From: Peribacillus simplex NBRC 15720 = DSM 1321
GTDB lineage: Bacteria > Bacillota > Bacilli > Bacillales > DSM-1321
Direction of reading: 5' to 3'
Length of the DNA stretch: 64,000 bases
Assembly (NCBI RefSeq): GCF_002243645.1
Contig: NZ_CP017704.1
Location: 1,527,501-1,591,500, forward strand
Shown here: piece by piece, positions 8,138 to 16,764 of the stretch
Layout of the letters: each line of letters opens with the position of its first letter
Numbering within the stretch: position 1 is the stretch's first letter
The notes under the pieces: model-generated
Databases searched by the model: none
Told to the model about the DNA's origin: nothing
What the model saw: the letters and a program-made list of their open reading frames with translations, nothing else
Translations under genes and position numbers: made by a program

Positions 8138-9517
8138 CTAGTTATTGGCCGCAATACTGGAATCTATTACTTTTAACCACTCCCCACGCTCCCTTTCACT
8201 TATTACATCAGTCTGATAAACTATTTTCCCTCTATTAATGGTAGCCGTGATTTGGCAAGGAAAGGTATGGCCCATATAAACGCTTTGCTTATGTTTCGCG
8301 AAAAAATTCGTTTCCGAAGCTTCATGCGTACCATTAAGGGAAACGATTGCAAGGTCTGCATCCTTCCCTTCCTTAATTTGTCCTTTTCTAGAAGAGAGAC
8401 CGAATCTTTCAGCCGGGGCTGAAGCTGTCCACTCAGCGACTTTATGAAGCGGGATACCGTGTAAAACAGCCAATTCTATCATCGACATCAATGAAAATTG
8501 CCCCCCGCTTATTCCGCCCCACGCTTCAAAAATATTATGTATGGCAGGATCTTTCAGCTCATAAGGGCATGGTGAGTGGTCGGAAGAAATCATATCGAAT
8601 TTCCCTTCCATTAAACAGGCAATCAATTTTTCTTGTTCTTCTCTTTCCCTTAGTGGGGGAGCACATTTTGCAACCGCGCCTTTTTCTATTAAATCATCCT
8701 GATTGAATAATAAATAATGCGGACACGTCTCAACCGTCACATCCAGCCCCTTTTGTTTGGCCGATTCAATTTTTTCGATGGCCAAGACACTGCTAATATG
8801 GACAAAGTGCAGCGGACATCCTGTTAACTCTGCATATGTAATGGCACGTCCCACAGCCTCAGCTTCCGCTTGCACAGGTCTTGTAGCTGCATAATCATTC
8901 GCACTGAATAGTCCATTCTTCTCTTTTTCCTGCTTAAACCACTGAGTGATCGGATCACTTTCCGCATGAAGGGCCAAGACCTTGCCCAATTCTGCAATTT
9001 TCTTCATTCCGTGTAAAAGGGTGAAATCATCCGCTCGTTCAAACTCCTCATTTCCCGTCGCTGAGAGAAAAGCTTTAAATCCAATGACTCCGGATTTGGC
9101 GAGATCCTCTAAATCATCGATATTTCCCGGGACCAGTCCTCCCCATAATCCAAAGTCTATAACCGACTTCATCTCACCGATCTCGCCCTTTTCAAGGAGA
9201 GCCTTTCGATCGATGGTTGAAGGGATTCCATTCAATGGCATATCGAAATATGTGGTGCAACCTCCCGCTGCCATCATTTGCGATCCTGATTCAAAGCCTT
9301 CCCAATGAGCGCGGCCAGGTTCGCTAAAATGTACATGGACATCAATCATACCAGGAAAGATATGCTGGCCACCCGCTTCATACTCTACATTCGCATTACC
9401 ATCCAGACGTTCCCCAATCTTAACAATCACCCCATCTTGGATGGCAAGATCAGCTTTCTTCACTTCATCAGGAAAAACTACATATCCATTGCGGATAATA
9501 AGATCATATATTGACAT
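8138..9517 (-). CDS. allB: Allantoinase
   Basis: A 459-residue cyclic amidohydrolase converting allantoin to allantoate (AllB/PucH). Visible metal-site motifs are GMIDVHVHFSEPGR (HxH), FKAFLSATGN (lysine that would be carboxylated), LALHAESDP, PLHFVHISS and MISSDHSPCP (metal Asp). AGGCTTYFDMPLN is also characteristic. The start at 9517 (MSIYDLIIRNGYV) is chosen for its AGGAG site at 8 bases; three residues earlier there is another possible ATG. It ends a minus-strand unit pucF-pucG-allB with gaps of 30 bp or less. Confidence 0.95.
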   Translation of the reverse strand: MSIYDLIIRNGYVVFPDEVKKADLAIQDGVIVKIGERLDGNANVEYEAGGQHIFPGMIDVHVHFSEPGRAHWEGFESGSQMMAAGGCTTYFDMPLNGIPSTIDRKALLEKGEIGEMKSVIDFGLWGGLVPGNIDDLEDLAKSGVIGFKAFLSATGNEEFERADDFTLLHGMKKIAELGKVLALHAESDPITQWFKQEKEKNGLFSANDYAATRPVQAEAEAVGRAITYAELTGCPLHFVHISSVLAIEKIESAKQKGLDVTVETCPHYLLFNQDDLIEKGAVAKCAPPLREREEQEKLIACLMEGKFDMISSDHSPCPYELKDPAIHNIFEAWGGISGGQFSLMSMIELAVLHGIPLHKVAEWTASAPAERFGLSSRKGQIKEGKDADLAIVSLNGTHEASETNFFAKHKQSVYMGHTFPCQITATINRGKIVYQTDVISERERGEWLKVIDSSIAANN

Positions 9518-9547
9518 ACGGACCACTCCTCCAAAATAGTTTTTTAA

Positions 9548-10810
9548 TCAAAAAGATCCCCTTGGTGCAACCACTTTCTCCGTCTTTCCCATATACACAT
9601 CCAGTGCAGCCTGCAAAGCCTCTCCCCGATTAACTTGGAACCCCTGGCGCAAAAGGACAGCTTCCAAGGAGGCCAATACAAAGAGGATGTTTTCTTTCCT
9701 ACAACTGAATCCCATGGTCCCAATTCTCCAGATTTTTCCGTGAAGTGGACCAAACGAGGACGCAATCTCGATACTGAATTCATTCAACAGCATCGCTCTT
9801 ACAGCTTCACCGTCGATTCCTTTTGGAATTTCGATGCAAGTTACACACGGAAGTTTGTTTTTCCCATCCCCGAATAACTTTAGTCCCATCGCCTTGATCC
9901 CTTCAACGAGAGCAGCTTCGTGGAGTTCATGACGGGCAAAGCGCGTTTCCAGACCTTCTTCAAGCACAAGGCGCAATCCTTCACGTAACGCATAAATCAT
10001 GGAAGTCGCTTCTGTATGGTGATTCAAGCGGCGCGGTCCCCAATAATCCTGCAGCATGCTTAAATCGAAATAATTACTGGTGATCGGACGGCGGTCCGAA
10101 ACCCTTTGGTTGTCTTCATCCGTTGCAATACCACGTTCCACTTTTTTGCGGGACTGGATGATTTCTTCTATTCGCTCATTATACGTAATAGGTGCCATAC
10201 CTGAAGGAACGGACAAGCATTTTTGTGTCCCGCCTATCAATCCATCAATACACCATTCATCCACCTTAACATCGGTGCCCCCGATGGAGGCAACCGCATC
10301 CACCACAAGCAGGACACCTAATTCACGGCAGGCCAACCCGATTTCCTTCAAAGGCTGCATACAACCAGTGGAAGTTTCCCCATGGACGATTGCTGTTATT
10401 TTAGGGGAGACTTTCTTGATTTCCGCGATGACAGCTTGCGGTTCGAACACCTCTCCCCAAGGACATTCTATCGTATGGACTTCAGCTCCGTATCGCTCAC
10501 AAATTTCCACCAACAAATGCCCGAACCTTCCGAATATGGGAACCAGAACCTTATCTCCCGGCTCAATGATGCTGCATAGAATCGCTTCATTACCCGACCT
10601 TGAGGTGCCATCTATCGGGAACGCCCATTTATTTTTCGTTTGAAAGACCAAACGCAGCATTTCCATCACTTCATTCATGATAGTAGTGAAAGCAGGATCG
10701 AATTGCCCTAATATCGGTGTGCTCATCGCCCTTAAAACACGCGGGTCCACTTCGACCGGGCCTGGTGTCATGATCGTTCTCATCGGTGCATTCAATTCTG
10801 AATATGCCAT
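9548..10810 (-). CDS. pucG: (S)-ureidoglycine--glyoxylate aminotransferase
   Basis: A 420-residue class V PLP aminotransferase. Conserved parts are MTPGPVEVDPRVLRAM, the phosphate-binding GTSRSGNEAIL, HGETSTGCMQPL, VVDAVASIGGTDV and the PLP lysine in IGGTQKCLSVPSG. PucG moves the amino group of ureidoglycine to glyoxylate, yielding glycine and oxalurate. The ATG at 10810 has an AAGGAG site; a TTG three codons upstream is less well placed. It is between pucF and allB in one transcription unit, separated by 14 and 30 bp. Length is as expected. Confidence 0.93.
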   Translation of the reverse strand: MAYSELNAPMRTIMTPGPVEVDPRVLRAMSTPILGQFDPAFTTIMNEVMEMLRLVFQTKNKWAFPIDGTSRSGNEAILCSIIEPGDKVLVPIFGRFGHLLVEICERYGAEVHTIECPWGEVFEPQAVIAEIKKVSPKITAIVHGETSTGCMQPLKEIGLACRELGVLLVVDAVASIGGTDVKVDEWCIDGLIGGTQKCLSVPSGMAPITYNERIEEIIQSRKKVERGIATDEDNQRVSDRRPITSNYFDLSMLQDYWGPRRLNHHTEATSMIYALREGLRLVLEEGLETRFARHELHEAALVEGIKAMGLKLFGDGKNKLPCVTCIEIPKGIDGEAVRAMLLNEFSIEIASSFGPLHGKIWRIGTMGFSCRKENILFVLASLEAVLLRQGFQVNRGEALQAALDVYMGKTEKVVAPRGSF

Positions 10811-10824
10811 TTTACCCAACTCCT

Positions 10825-12072
10825 TTAATAGGCTAATTTATATAGTATTTCACTTAAAACGTCGATTCCCTTTTCCATATCCCCAACACTCGTAAATTCC
10901 TTAGGAGAATGGCTGATCCCACCCTCACTTGGAACGAACAGCAGGCAAGTCGGACAAAACGAACCGAACACCTGTGCATCATGCCCGGCTCCGCTGACCA
11001 TATCTTGGTAAGGTATATTTTTATCTTTAGCTATCTTTCGGACAAGGCGATTCATTTCCCGATCCATCGCAACAGGTTTGACATCCATCCATTGTGAAAC
11101 CTCCAGCTTCATTTCAGCTTCTTTTGCCAAGGAATCGAAAGTCGAAAAGATTTCCTTACAAAACCCTTCAAGAACAACTTCCTCGTGGTGCCTGATATCG
11201 AGACTGAACTCCACTTCACCAGCAATGACATTCGGAACATTAGGTTTAACATCCATTCTGCCAACCGTCGCAACTAAATCCAGGTCCATACCCTTCGCTT
11301 TTTTCGTTAAAAAAGAGATGAATTCCGAAGCAAGACCTACTGCATCCTTCCTAAATGACATGGGAGTGGTGCCCGCATGATTACTCTCACCAATGATTTT
11401 CACCGTATAACGGCGCTGCCCGACAATATGGCTGACGACCCCAATTGAATTCTCATTCTTTTCAAGTATCATTCCCTGTTCTATATGAATTTCGACGAAC
11501 CGGTCAATATCATCGCGGACCGGGGTTATATAGGCTTCAGGTTCAAACCCTGATTTTTTCATGGCTTCCAAAAAAGGAATTCCTTCTGTATCTTTTAAAT
11601 CCCTGACATGCTCAAGACCATAGACTCCTTTAATATTCCTCGACCCCCAAAACGTTAAGGGAAATCTGCTTCCTTCCTCCTCACAAAAGGAAACGACTTC
11701 AATCGTCTTTCGCGGCGCCCCATAGGCTTTATACAACCTCTTAACTGCGAGGAAACTGGCGATGACCCCATATGCGCCGTCATATTTCCCTCCATCCTTG
11801 ACCGTGTCTATATGAGAACCGGTTAGAATGGTTCCACCGGAGGGATCTGTTCCCTCTAGCCTGCCAAACAAGTTGCCTACACTATCAAAATATGTAATAA
11901 GGTTTTCTTTTTCCATCTCAGCTTTCATTGCCTGCTGAGCGCTCATCCATTCCCTGGAATATAATAACCGGGTCACCCCATTACTCTCCGTTGCCCCGAA
12001 AGATGCTAACCATTCAATCATCGACGCAACATCATCCTTTTCATCTATGAATTTTTCGATTTGAATGCCCAT
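10825..12072 (-). CDS. pucF: Allantoate amidohydrolase (M20 family)
   Basis: A 415-residue M20/AllC-type hydrolase. Metal and substrate motifs: TGSHIDTVKDGGKYDGAYGV, SFCEEEGSRFP, EIHIEQGMILE, AGTTPMSFRKDAV and VSGAGHDAQVFG. It removes ammonia and CO2 from allantoate to give ureidoglycine. Related N-carbamoyl amino-acid hydrolases share these motifs, so the substrate rests on context (pucG and allB directly downstream). The ATG at 12072 (MGIQIEKFI) has an AAGGGA site at 9 bases and is preferred to the start at 12099. It is the first gene of the minus-strand allantoin unit. Confidence 0.9.
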   Translation of the reverse strand: MGIQIEKFIDEKDDVASMIEWLASFGATESNGVTRLLYSREWMSAQQAMKAEMEKENLITYFDSVGNLFGRLEGTDPSGGTILTGSHIDTVKDGGKYDGAYGVIASFLAVKRLYKAYGAPRKTIEVVSFCEEEGSRFPLTFWGSRNIKGVYGLEHVRDLKDTEGIPFLEAMKKSGFEPEAYITPVRDDIDRFVEIHIEQGMILEKNENSIGVVSHIVGQRRYTVKIIGESNHAGTTPMSFRKDAVGLASEFISFLTKKAKGMDLDLVATVGRMDVKPNVPNVIAGEVEFSLDIRHHEEVVLEGFCKEIFSTFDSLAKEAEMKLEVSQWMDVKPVAMDREMNRLVRKIAKDKNIPYQDMVSGAGHDAQVFGSFCPTCLLFVPSEGGISHSPKEFTSVGDMEKGIDVLSEILYKLAY

Positions 12073-12246
12073 CACATCGCTTCCCTTCTCAATATTCATT
12101 CATGTTATGAATATTCACAAATTTATGTTATCTATTATTTTACTTGCTTTCGCATCTAACTTCATTGACAATTTTGTTAGTATTCCGGTGTTTTTTTGTG
12201 CAAAATAACCAATTGAAAGCAAAGCGAAACAAACCAATAAAAGAAG

Positions 12247-12282
12247 AGAGAGTGCCCATTTAACAGGGACACCCTCTTTTTG
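12247..12282 (-). terminator. Terminator after the Rieske oxygenase gene
   Basis: An imperfect stem AGAGGGTGTCCC / GGGCACTCTCT with a loop of about 8 bases begins at the stop codon of the oxygenase gene; a CTTCTTTT tract follows on the minus strand. Confidence 0.65.
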
Positions 12283-13338
12283 TCAACTTGTATAATTCGA
12301 ACCTAAGCCCAATTCCCTCAATAGCTGACGATAAGCGATCGACGTCTTATCTGCCGCGATATGTGCTTCCGCTTGCAAATCGAGAGGCAGCTCCTCCGGC
12401 TTTTGATTTTCCACCATTTCCTTATCTTCATTGAAAATCTGCAAGTTGAATTCATAGGTATCTTCAATCGGGGCATCTAAATCAAAGTTACGGGCCATCG
12501 GCGAAAACATTCTTGTCTTTCGTGCAGAAACTGGACTGGCACAGTTCAGGATATGAAGTTTTCCACCCTCCGGGAAATGGACAGTAAGCCTGGCCGCAAG
12601 CGGCGGATAGATATCAAAAACACGCAGCCACTCAAAGTTGGCAGGTTCTAAATGGCGCATACCCTTTCCGTAATTACTGACGGAACTTAAGTATTCCACA
12701 TGCAGGCCATACTCCGTTTTTTCCACCTTATAACTAGGAACGATAGGATTGTTGCGATCAGCGAAGCTTTCCGAATGAACCCAAGCAAAGTGCGACACAT
12801 CCAAAAAACCTTCCATCTGCCGACCGGCTGAACCGGCAATGTCTATGGATGGCGGTAGGATGTTCAAATATTCCTCATCATCCCAGGCCGGTAACTTCGG
12901 AATATCCTCTTTATCGCTCGCAATCGATGTCCAAATCAAATCGTAGCGTTCTACCGTGGGATAAATATTAATGCAAAGACGCGGGGATATTTTAGCATTG
13001 GGATGCGCAGGTATCCCTGTACAATTCCCTTCAGGGCCATATCTAAAACCGTGATAAGGGCATACGATATCATCACCTTCCACCCACCCCATGCTTAATG
13101 GCACACCGCGATGCAGACAAAGGTCCCTTGCAACGATAATCTTCCCATTGGCCCGATAAAGGACAAGGTGTACATCCAGAAGTTTAATGCCTATCGGTTT
13201 TTCCGATACTTCCTCGACTGCAGCCACAGGAAACCAATATTGCGATAATACTTCCCAGTCTTCTTTGCTGAATGTGCATTCTTTTGGAAACGGCGTTACT
13301 CTTTTTTTCTTACTTGAAGCAACTGTGCCTTCGCTCAT
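12283..13338 (-). CDS. Rieske non-heme iron oxygenase, alpha subunit (HpxD-like candidate)
   Basis: A 351-residue aromatic-ring-hydroxylating oxygenase alpha subunit. The Rieske 2Fe-2S site is complete: CLHRGVPLSMGW and CPYHGFRYG. The mononuclear iron ligands appear in GFLDVSHFAWVHSESF (Asp-x2-His-x4-His). The gene lies between the allantoin unit and pucR. In Klebsiella the hpx purine cluster uses a Rieske protein, HpxD, with reductase HpxE, to oxidise hypoxanthine to xanthine; a similar role here is inference. No reductase or ferredoxin partner is adjacent. The start ATG at 13338 has a GGGAGACGA site. Other Rieske demethylases or hydroxylases cannot be excluded. Confidence 0.8.
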   Translation of the reverse strand: MSEGTVASSKKKRVTPFPKECTFSKEDWEVLSQYWFPVAAVEEVSEKPIGIKLLDVHLVLYRANGKIIVARDLCLHRGVPLSMGWVEGDDIVCPYHGFRYGPEGNCTGIPAHPNAKISPRLCINIYPTVERYDLIWTSIASDKEDIPKLPAWDDEEYLNILPPSIDIAGSAGRQMEGFLDVSHFAWVHSESFADRNNPIVPSYKVEKTEYGLHVEYLSSVSNYGKGMRHLEPANFEWLRVFDIYPPLAARLTVHFPEGGKLHILNCASPVSARKTRMFSPMARNFDLDAPIEDTYEFNLQIFNEDKEMVENQKPEELPLDLQAEAHIAADKTSIAYRQLLRELGLGSNYTS

Positions 13339-13646
13339 TTTATCGTCTCCCTTATCCTCACGTTAATTTTTTATAAATATTAACAAAATTCAGATAATAT
13401 GTCACCAACAATGTTATAAAACCTAACATAAAAACACTTTTTATTTATCCTGATAATCCAAACAATGAAATTTGTAGGATATGCCAAAGGGTTTGTATGA
13501 TATGATAATGAAAATCCGCAAAGCACTCTATTAAACGGAGGGATTCAGATAAATATCAGTAACACGCACTATTAAAACGGATTCAATTCCCCTGTATGTA
13601 TAAAATCACACTCAATACTCTAATTTACCAAAATGAGGTGTTTCAG

Positions 13647-15263
13647 ATGAAGGTAAGCGAGCTTTTAACATTGCCGGCATTAAACGGCATGCATTTAATT
13701 GCCGGAAGAACAGGGATCGAACGGGAAGTCCGCACAGTCAATATGATGGACGCTCCAGATATCATCAACTTTTTAAAACCAAATGAATTCCTTGTAACCA
13801 CGGCTTATCACATAAAGGACAAACCACAACTCTTGTCATCACTCGTCGAAGCGATGGCAAATCAAGGCTGCGCAGCCCTAGGGATAAAGACAAGGAGGTA
13901 CCTAAAAGAAATACCGGCGGAAGCACTGGTTCTTGCCAATGATTTATCCTTTCCAATCATTGAACTCCCGGCAGAATTGTCACTCGGGGAAATCATCAAC
14001 CATACATTACGGGGGATTTTGGATCAACGTGCAACAGAATTGACTTTTGCCATGGAAACACATAAACAATTCACAAACTTAATCATGCGGGGTAAAGGGA
14101 TTCAAAAGCTGCTTGATCATTTATCGGATATGATTGGATACCCCATCTTATTAGTTGATCAGTACCTAAAACCGATATTCCATCCAATCTCAACATCCGG
14201 AATTATTCCAATAATCAAAAAAATGAACGAAGAGGGATTTCGATTCCATAAAACCAAAACTTCATTCTTTTCATTTTCATCCCTTTCCAATAAACAGCCC
14301 TATACCGTATTCCCCATCTATATGAATGAAGAAAAATTTGGTTATTTGACGATATCGGGAGAAATCAAGACTAGCGATAACCTCATAACATTGACGATAG
14401 AGCAGGCAACTAATGTCATTTCTTTCGCCCTGATGAAAGAACATGCCCTTAAACAGCATGATCGGAATATCCGAAACGATTTCTTCCTTCATTTTCTGGA
14501 TGGCAGTTTCTCCTCACAGGAGGAAATCATAAACCGAGCAAAAGAGTTTTCCTTACACAATGAACAAACCTATATATGTGCAGTGGGTAAGATCGATGAA
14601 TCCGACTCGGACATAAGTTACACACAGCTGCAACGAAGAGCTGATTCGATATACGAGTTTTTGGAAGATGAACTTCACCTATCACCTGATCCCATTCACC
14701 TCTTTACAAAAGGCAAGAAATGCATTCTTTTATACGAAGTGAATGAAGTCTCTGCAGATGTTCTCCAAACTGTCGAAACCTCGATAAGATCATTGCAAAG
14801 GATAACAGCCAGCCAGTTCGACTGCACGATTTCTTTCGGAGTGAGCCATATGAGCCCGAGTTTTTTACAGACCAAGAACTCTTATAAAGAAGCGAACGAC
14901 TCCCTTCTCGAAGGAGGTCTTTCGAAAAGGACCGAATACATCCAAATATTCCGGACAAAGGATATTATGGAGTTATTGAGAATCATACCTGAAGAAGACC
15001 TAATGAATTTTCACCATTTTGCACTACAAGGGTTTTCGAAGATTTTCACAGAGGAGGAACAAACTTTATTACAGACATTATCCGTCTATCTCGAAACGCA
15101 TTGCCAAATATCCGAAACTGCCAAAAGATTATTCGTTCATCGGAACACCGTTGTATACAGACTAGAGAAATGCGAAGAGCTACTCGGCAAGAGCTTAAAA
15201 GATTCAGAGACAACACTCCAGATACGTCTTGCCCTTCGCATTAAATCCTTACTTAATATATAA
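13647..15263 (+). CDS. pucR: PucR-type purine catabolism regulator
   Basis: A 538-residue regulator with the three-part PucR/CdaR architecture. The N-terminal PucR domain (about 1-125) starts MKVSELLTLPALNGMHLIAG and includes NFLKPNEFLVTTAYHIKD. A middle GGDEF-like sensor region follows. The C-terminal PucR helix-turn-helix (PF13556 type) has CQISETAKRLFVHRNTVVYR. PucR activates uricase, permease and allantoin genes when purine degradation products are present. The start at 13647 matches family N-termini and follows a GAGGTG site; the upstream ATG at 13596 is not supported. It is divergent from the Rieske gene and precedes the urate genes. Confidence 0.92.
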   Translation: MKVSELLTLPALNGMHLIAGRTGIEREVRTVNMMDAPDIINFLKPNEFLVTTAYHIKDKPQLLSSLVEAMANQGCAALGIKTRRYLKEIPAEALVLANDLSFPIIELPAELSLGEIINHTLRGILDQRATELTFAMETHKQFTNLIMRGKGIQKLLDHLSDMIGYPILLVDQYLKPIFHPISTSGIIPIIKKMNEEGFRFHKTKTSFFSFSSLSNKQPYTVFPIYMNEEKFGYLTISGEIKTSDNLITLTIEQATNVISFALMKEHALKQHDRNIRNDFFLHFLDGSFSSQEEIINRAKEFSLHNEQTYICAVGKIDESDSDISYTQLQRRADSIYEFLEDELHLSPDPIHLFTKGKKCILLYEVNEVSADVLQTVETSIRSLQRITASQFDCTISFGVSHMSPSFLQTKNSYKEANDSLLEGGLSKRTEYIQIFRTKDIMELLRIIPEEDLMNFHHFALQGFSKIFTEEEQTLLQTLSVYLETHCQISETAKRLFVHRNTVVYRLEKCEELLGKSLKDSETTLQIRLALRIKSLLNI

Positions 15264-15311
15264 AACACAATTCTCCCTTCACTTTATACAAGTTGTCTAT
15301 ATCCACAACCA

Positions 15312-15342
15312 AAAATTGTCTAATCTAACTAATGACAATTTT
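15312..15342. promoter_or_regulatory. Inverted repeat in the urate permease promoter region
   Basis: Perfect 9-bp arms AAAATTGTC and GACAATTTT separated by 13 bases lie 83 bp upstream of the permease start. A related TGACAATTTTGTTAG stretch occurs at about 12168 upstream of pucF, the other catabolic unit. Both may be binding sites for the purine regulator or parts of promoters; this is inference. Confidence 0.4.
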
Positions 15343-15424
15343 CTGATTTTTTATTATGATGATATTAATCATAACAAAATCACGTGATATAAAATGACAT
15401 TCTATTAGAGAAGGGAGTTTTTTT

Positions 15425-16750
15425 ATGAATGAAAGAATTAACAAGTCCAAGGCCTTCTCATTAGGTCTTCAGCACGTTCTTGCCATGTATGCTGGTGCCA
15501 TCTTGGTACCGATCATTGTCGGCGGGGCATTGGGATTCAATTCCCAACAGCTCGCCTACCTTATTGCCATTGATCTATTGACCTGCGGAATCGCTACATT
15601 ATTGCAATCTTGGAAAAATAAATACTTTGGCATTGGCCTCCCTATAGTTTTGGGAACTTCTTTCGTAGCAGTCACCCCCATGATATCCATCGGCAGTAAT
15701 TATGGCATTTCCGCTATCTATGGATCAATTATCGCCGCTGGATTATTCATCATTTTTTTCTCCAACATATTTGGTAAACTGCTTAAATTATTCCCTCCTG
15801 TCGTGACCGGGACCGTCGTCATCATCATCGGATTATCCTTAGTACCCACTGGCATAAAGAATATGGCTGGGGGTTCCGGCAGCAAAGACTTTGGATCAGC
15901 CGAAAACTTGATGCTTTCTTTAGGAGTCCTCGCTGTTATTCTGATTATCAATCGCTGCTTCACTGGATTCATTCGATCCATTTCCGTTCTGATCGGCATC
16001 ATAGCAGGAACGATCGCTTCAACATTTTTTGGGAAAATGGACTTTTCAACTGTTGCCGAGGCTTCTTGGTTCCATATCCCTGCTCCTTTGTATTTTGGTA
16101 CACCCAGTTTTGAAATAGCACCCATACTTACGATGATGTTGGTTGGCACAGTCATCCTGGTCGAATCCACTGGCGCATTCCTTGCTCTCGGAAAAATAAC
16201 CGGTAGGGAATTGAGTGAAAAAGATATTGTCAAGGGCTACCGGGCAGAAGGCCTTGCATTCACTTTAGGTGGGATTTTCAATGCCTTTCCTTATAGTACA
16301 TTCGCCCAGAATGTAGGCCTCGTTCAATTATCCGGTGTGAAAAAAAGAACGATCACCATTGTAGCCGGCTTCATTTTAATCGGGCTTGGACTTGTACCGA
16401 AAATCGCAGCACTCGCTACACTGATTCCTACTGCCGTCCTCGGGGGTGCTACCGTCGTCATGTTCGGAATGGTCGTTTCATCAGGAATTAAAATGTTGAA
16501 TGACGTCGATTTCTCGGATAATGCTAATTTATTGATCATTGCTTGTTCAGTCTCACTCGGACTGGGCGCCACCGTCGTTCCCGAGTTATTCTCAAGTCTG
16601 CCGGAAGCAATCCGTATCGTTGTCGGCGATGGAATCATCACAGGAAGCCTGACAGCCATCATCCTAAATGTGATCTTGACTCCGCGAAGGAAAAAGGCAG
16701 CCGATAGTACCATTCCTGATACAGATCAGTTAATGGCAAAAAGTATATAA
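15425..16750 (+). CDS. Uric acid/xanthine permease (NCS2 family)
   Basis: A 441-residue nucleobase:cation symporter-2 protein with about 12-14 hydrophobic helices. The family signature region is seen in ESTGAFLALGKITGRELSE, followed by GLAFTLGGIFNAFPYSTFAQ and NVGLVQLSGVKKR, typical of PucJ/PucK and XanQ-type urate or xanthine carriers. NAFPYSTFAQNVGL is the usual urate/xanthine-type version. It imports the substrate for PucL from the medium. GAAGGGAG precedes the ATG. It is 14 bp upstream of pucL, so cotranscription is very likely. I cannot tell PucJ from PucK by eye. Confidence 0.92.
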   Translation: MNERINKSKAFSLGLQHVLAMYAGAILVPIIVGGALGFNSQQLAYLIAIDLLTCGIATLLQSWKNKYFGIGLPIVLGTSFVAVTPMISIGSNYGISAIYGSIIAAGLFIIFFSNIFGKLLKLFPPVVTGTVVIIIGLSLVPTGIKNMAGGSGSKDFGSAENLMLSLGVLAVILIINRCFTGFIRSISVLIGIIAGTIASTFFGKMDFSTVAEASWFHIPAPLYFGTPSFEIAPILTMMLVGTVILVESTGAFLALGKITGRELSEKDIVKGYRAEGLAFTLGGIFNAFPYSTFAQNVGLVQLSGVKKRTITIVAGFILIGLGLVPKIAALATLIPTAVLGGATVVMFGMVVSSGIKMLNDVDFSDNANLLIIACSVSLGLGATVVPELFSSLPEAIRIVVGDGIITGSLTAIILNVILTPRRKKAADSTIPDTDQLMAKSI

Positions 16751-16764
16751 GAAGGAGCCTGAGA

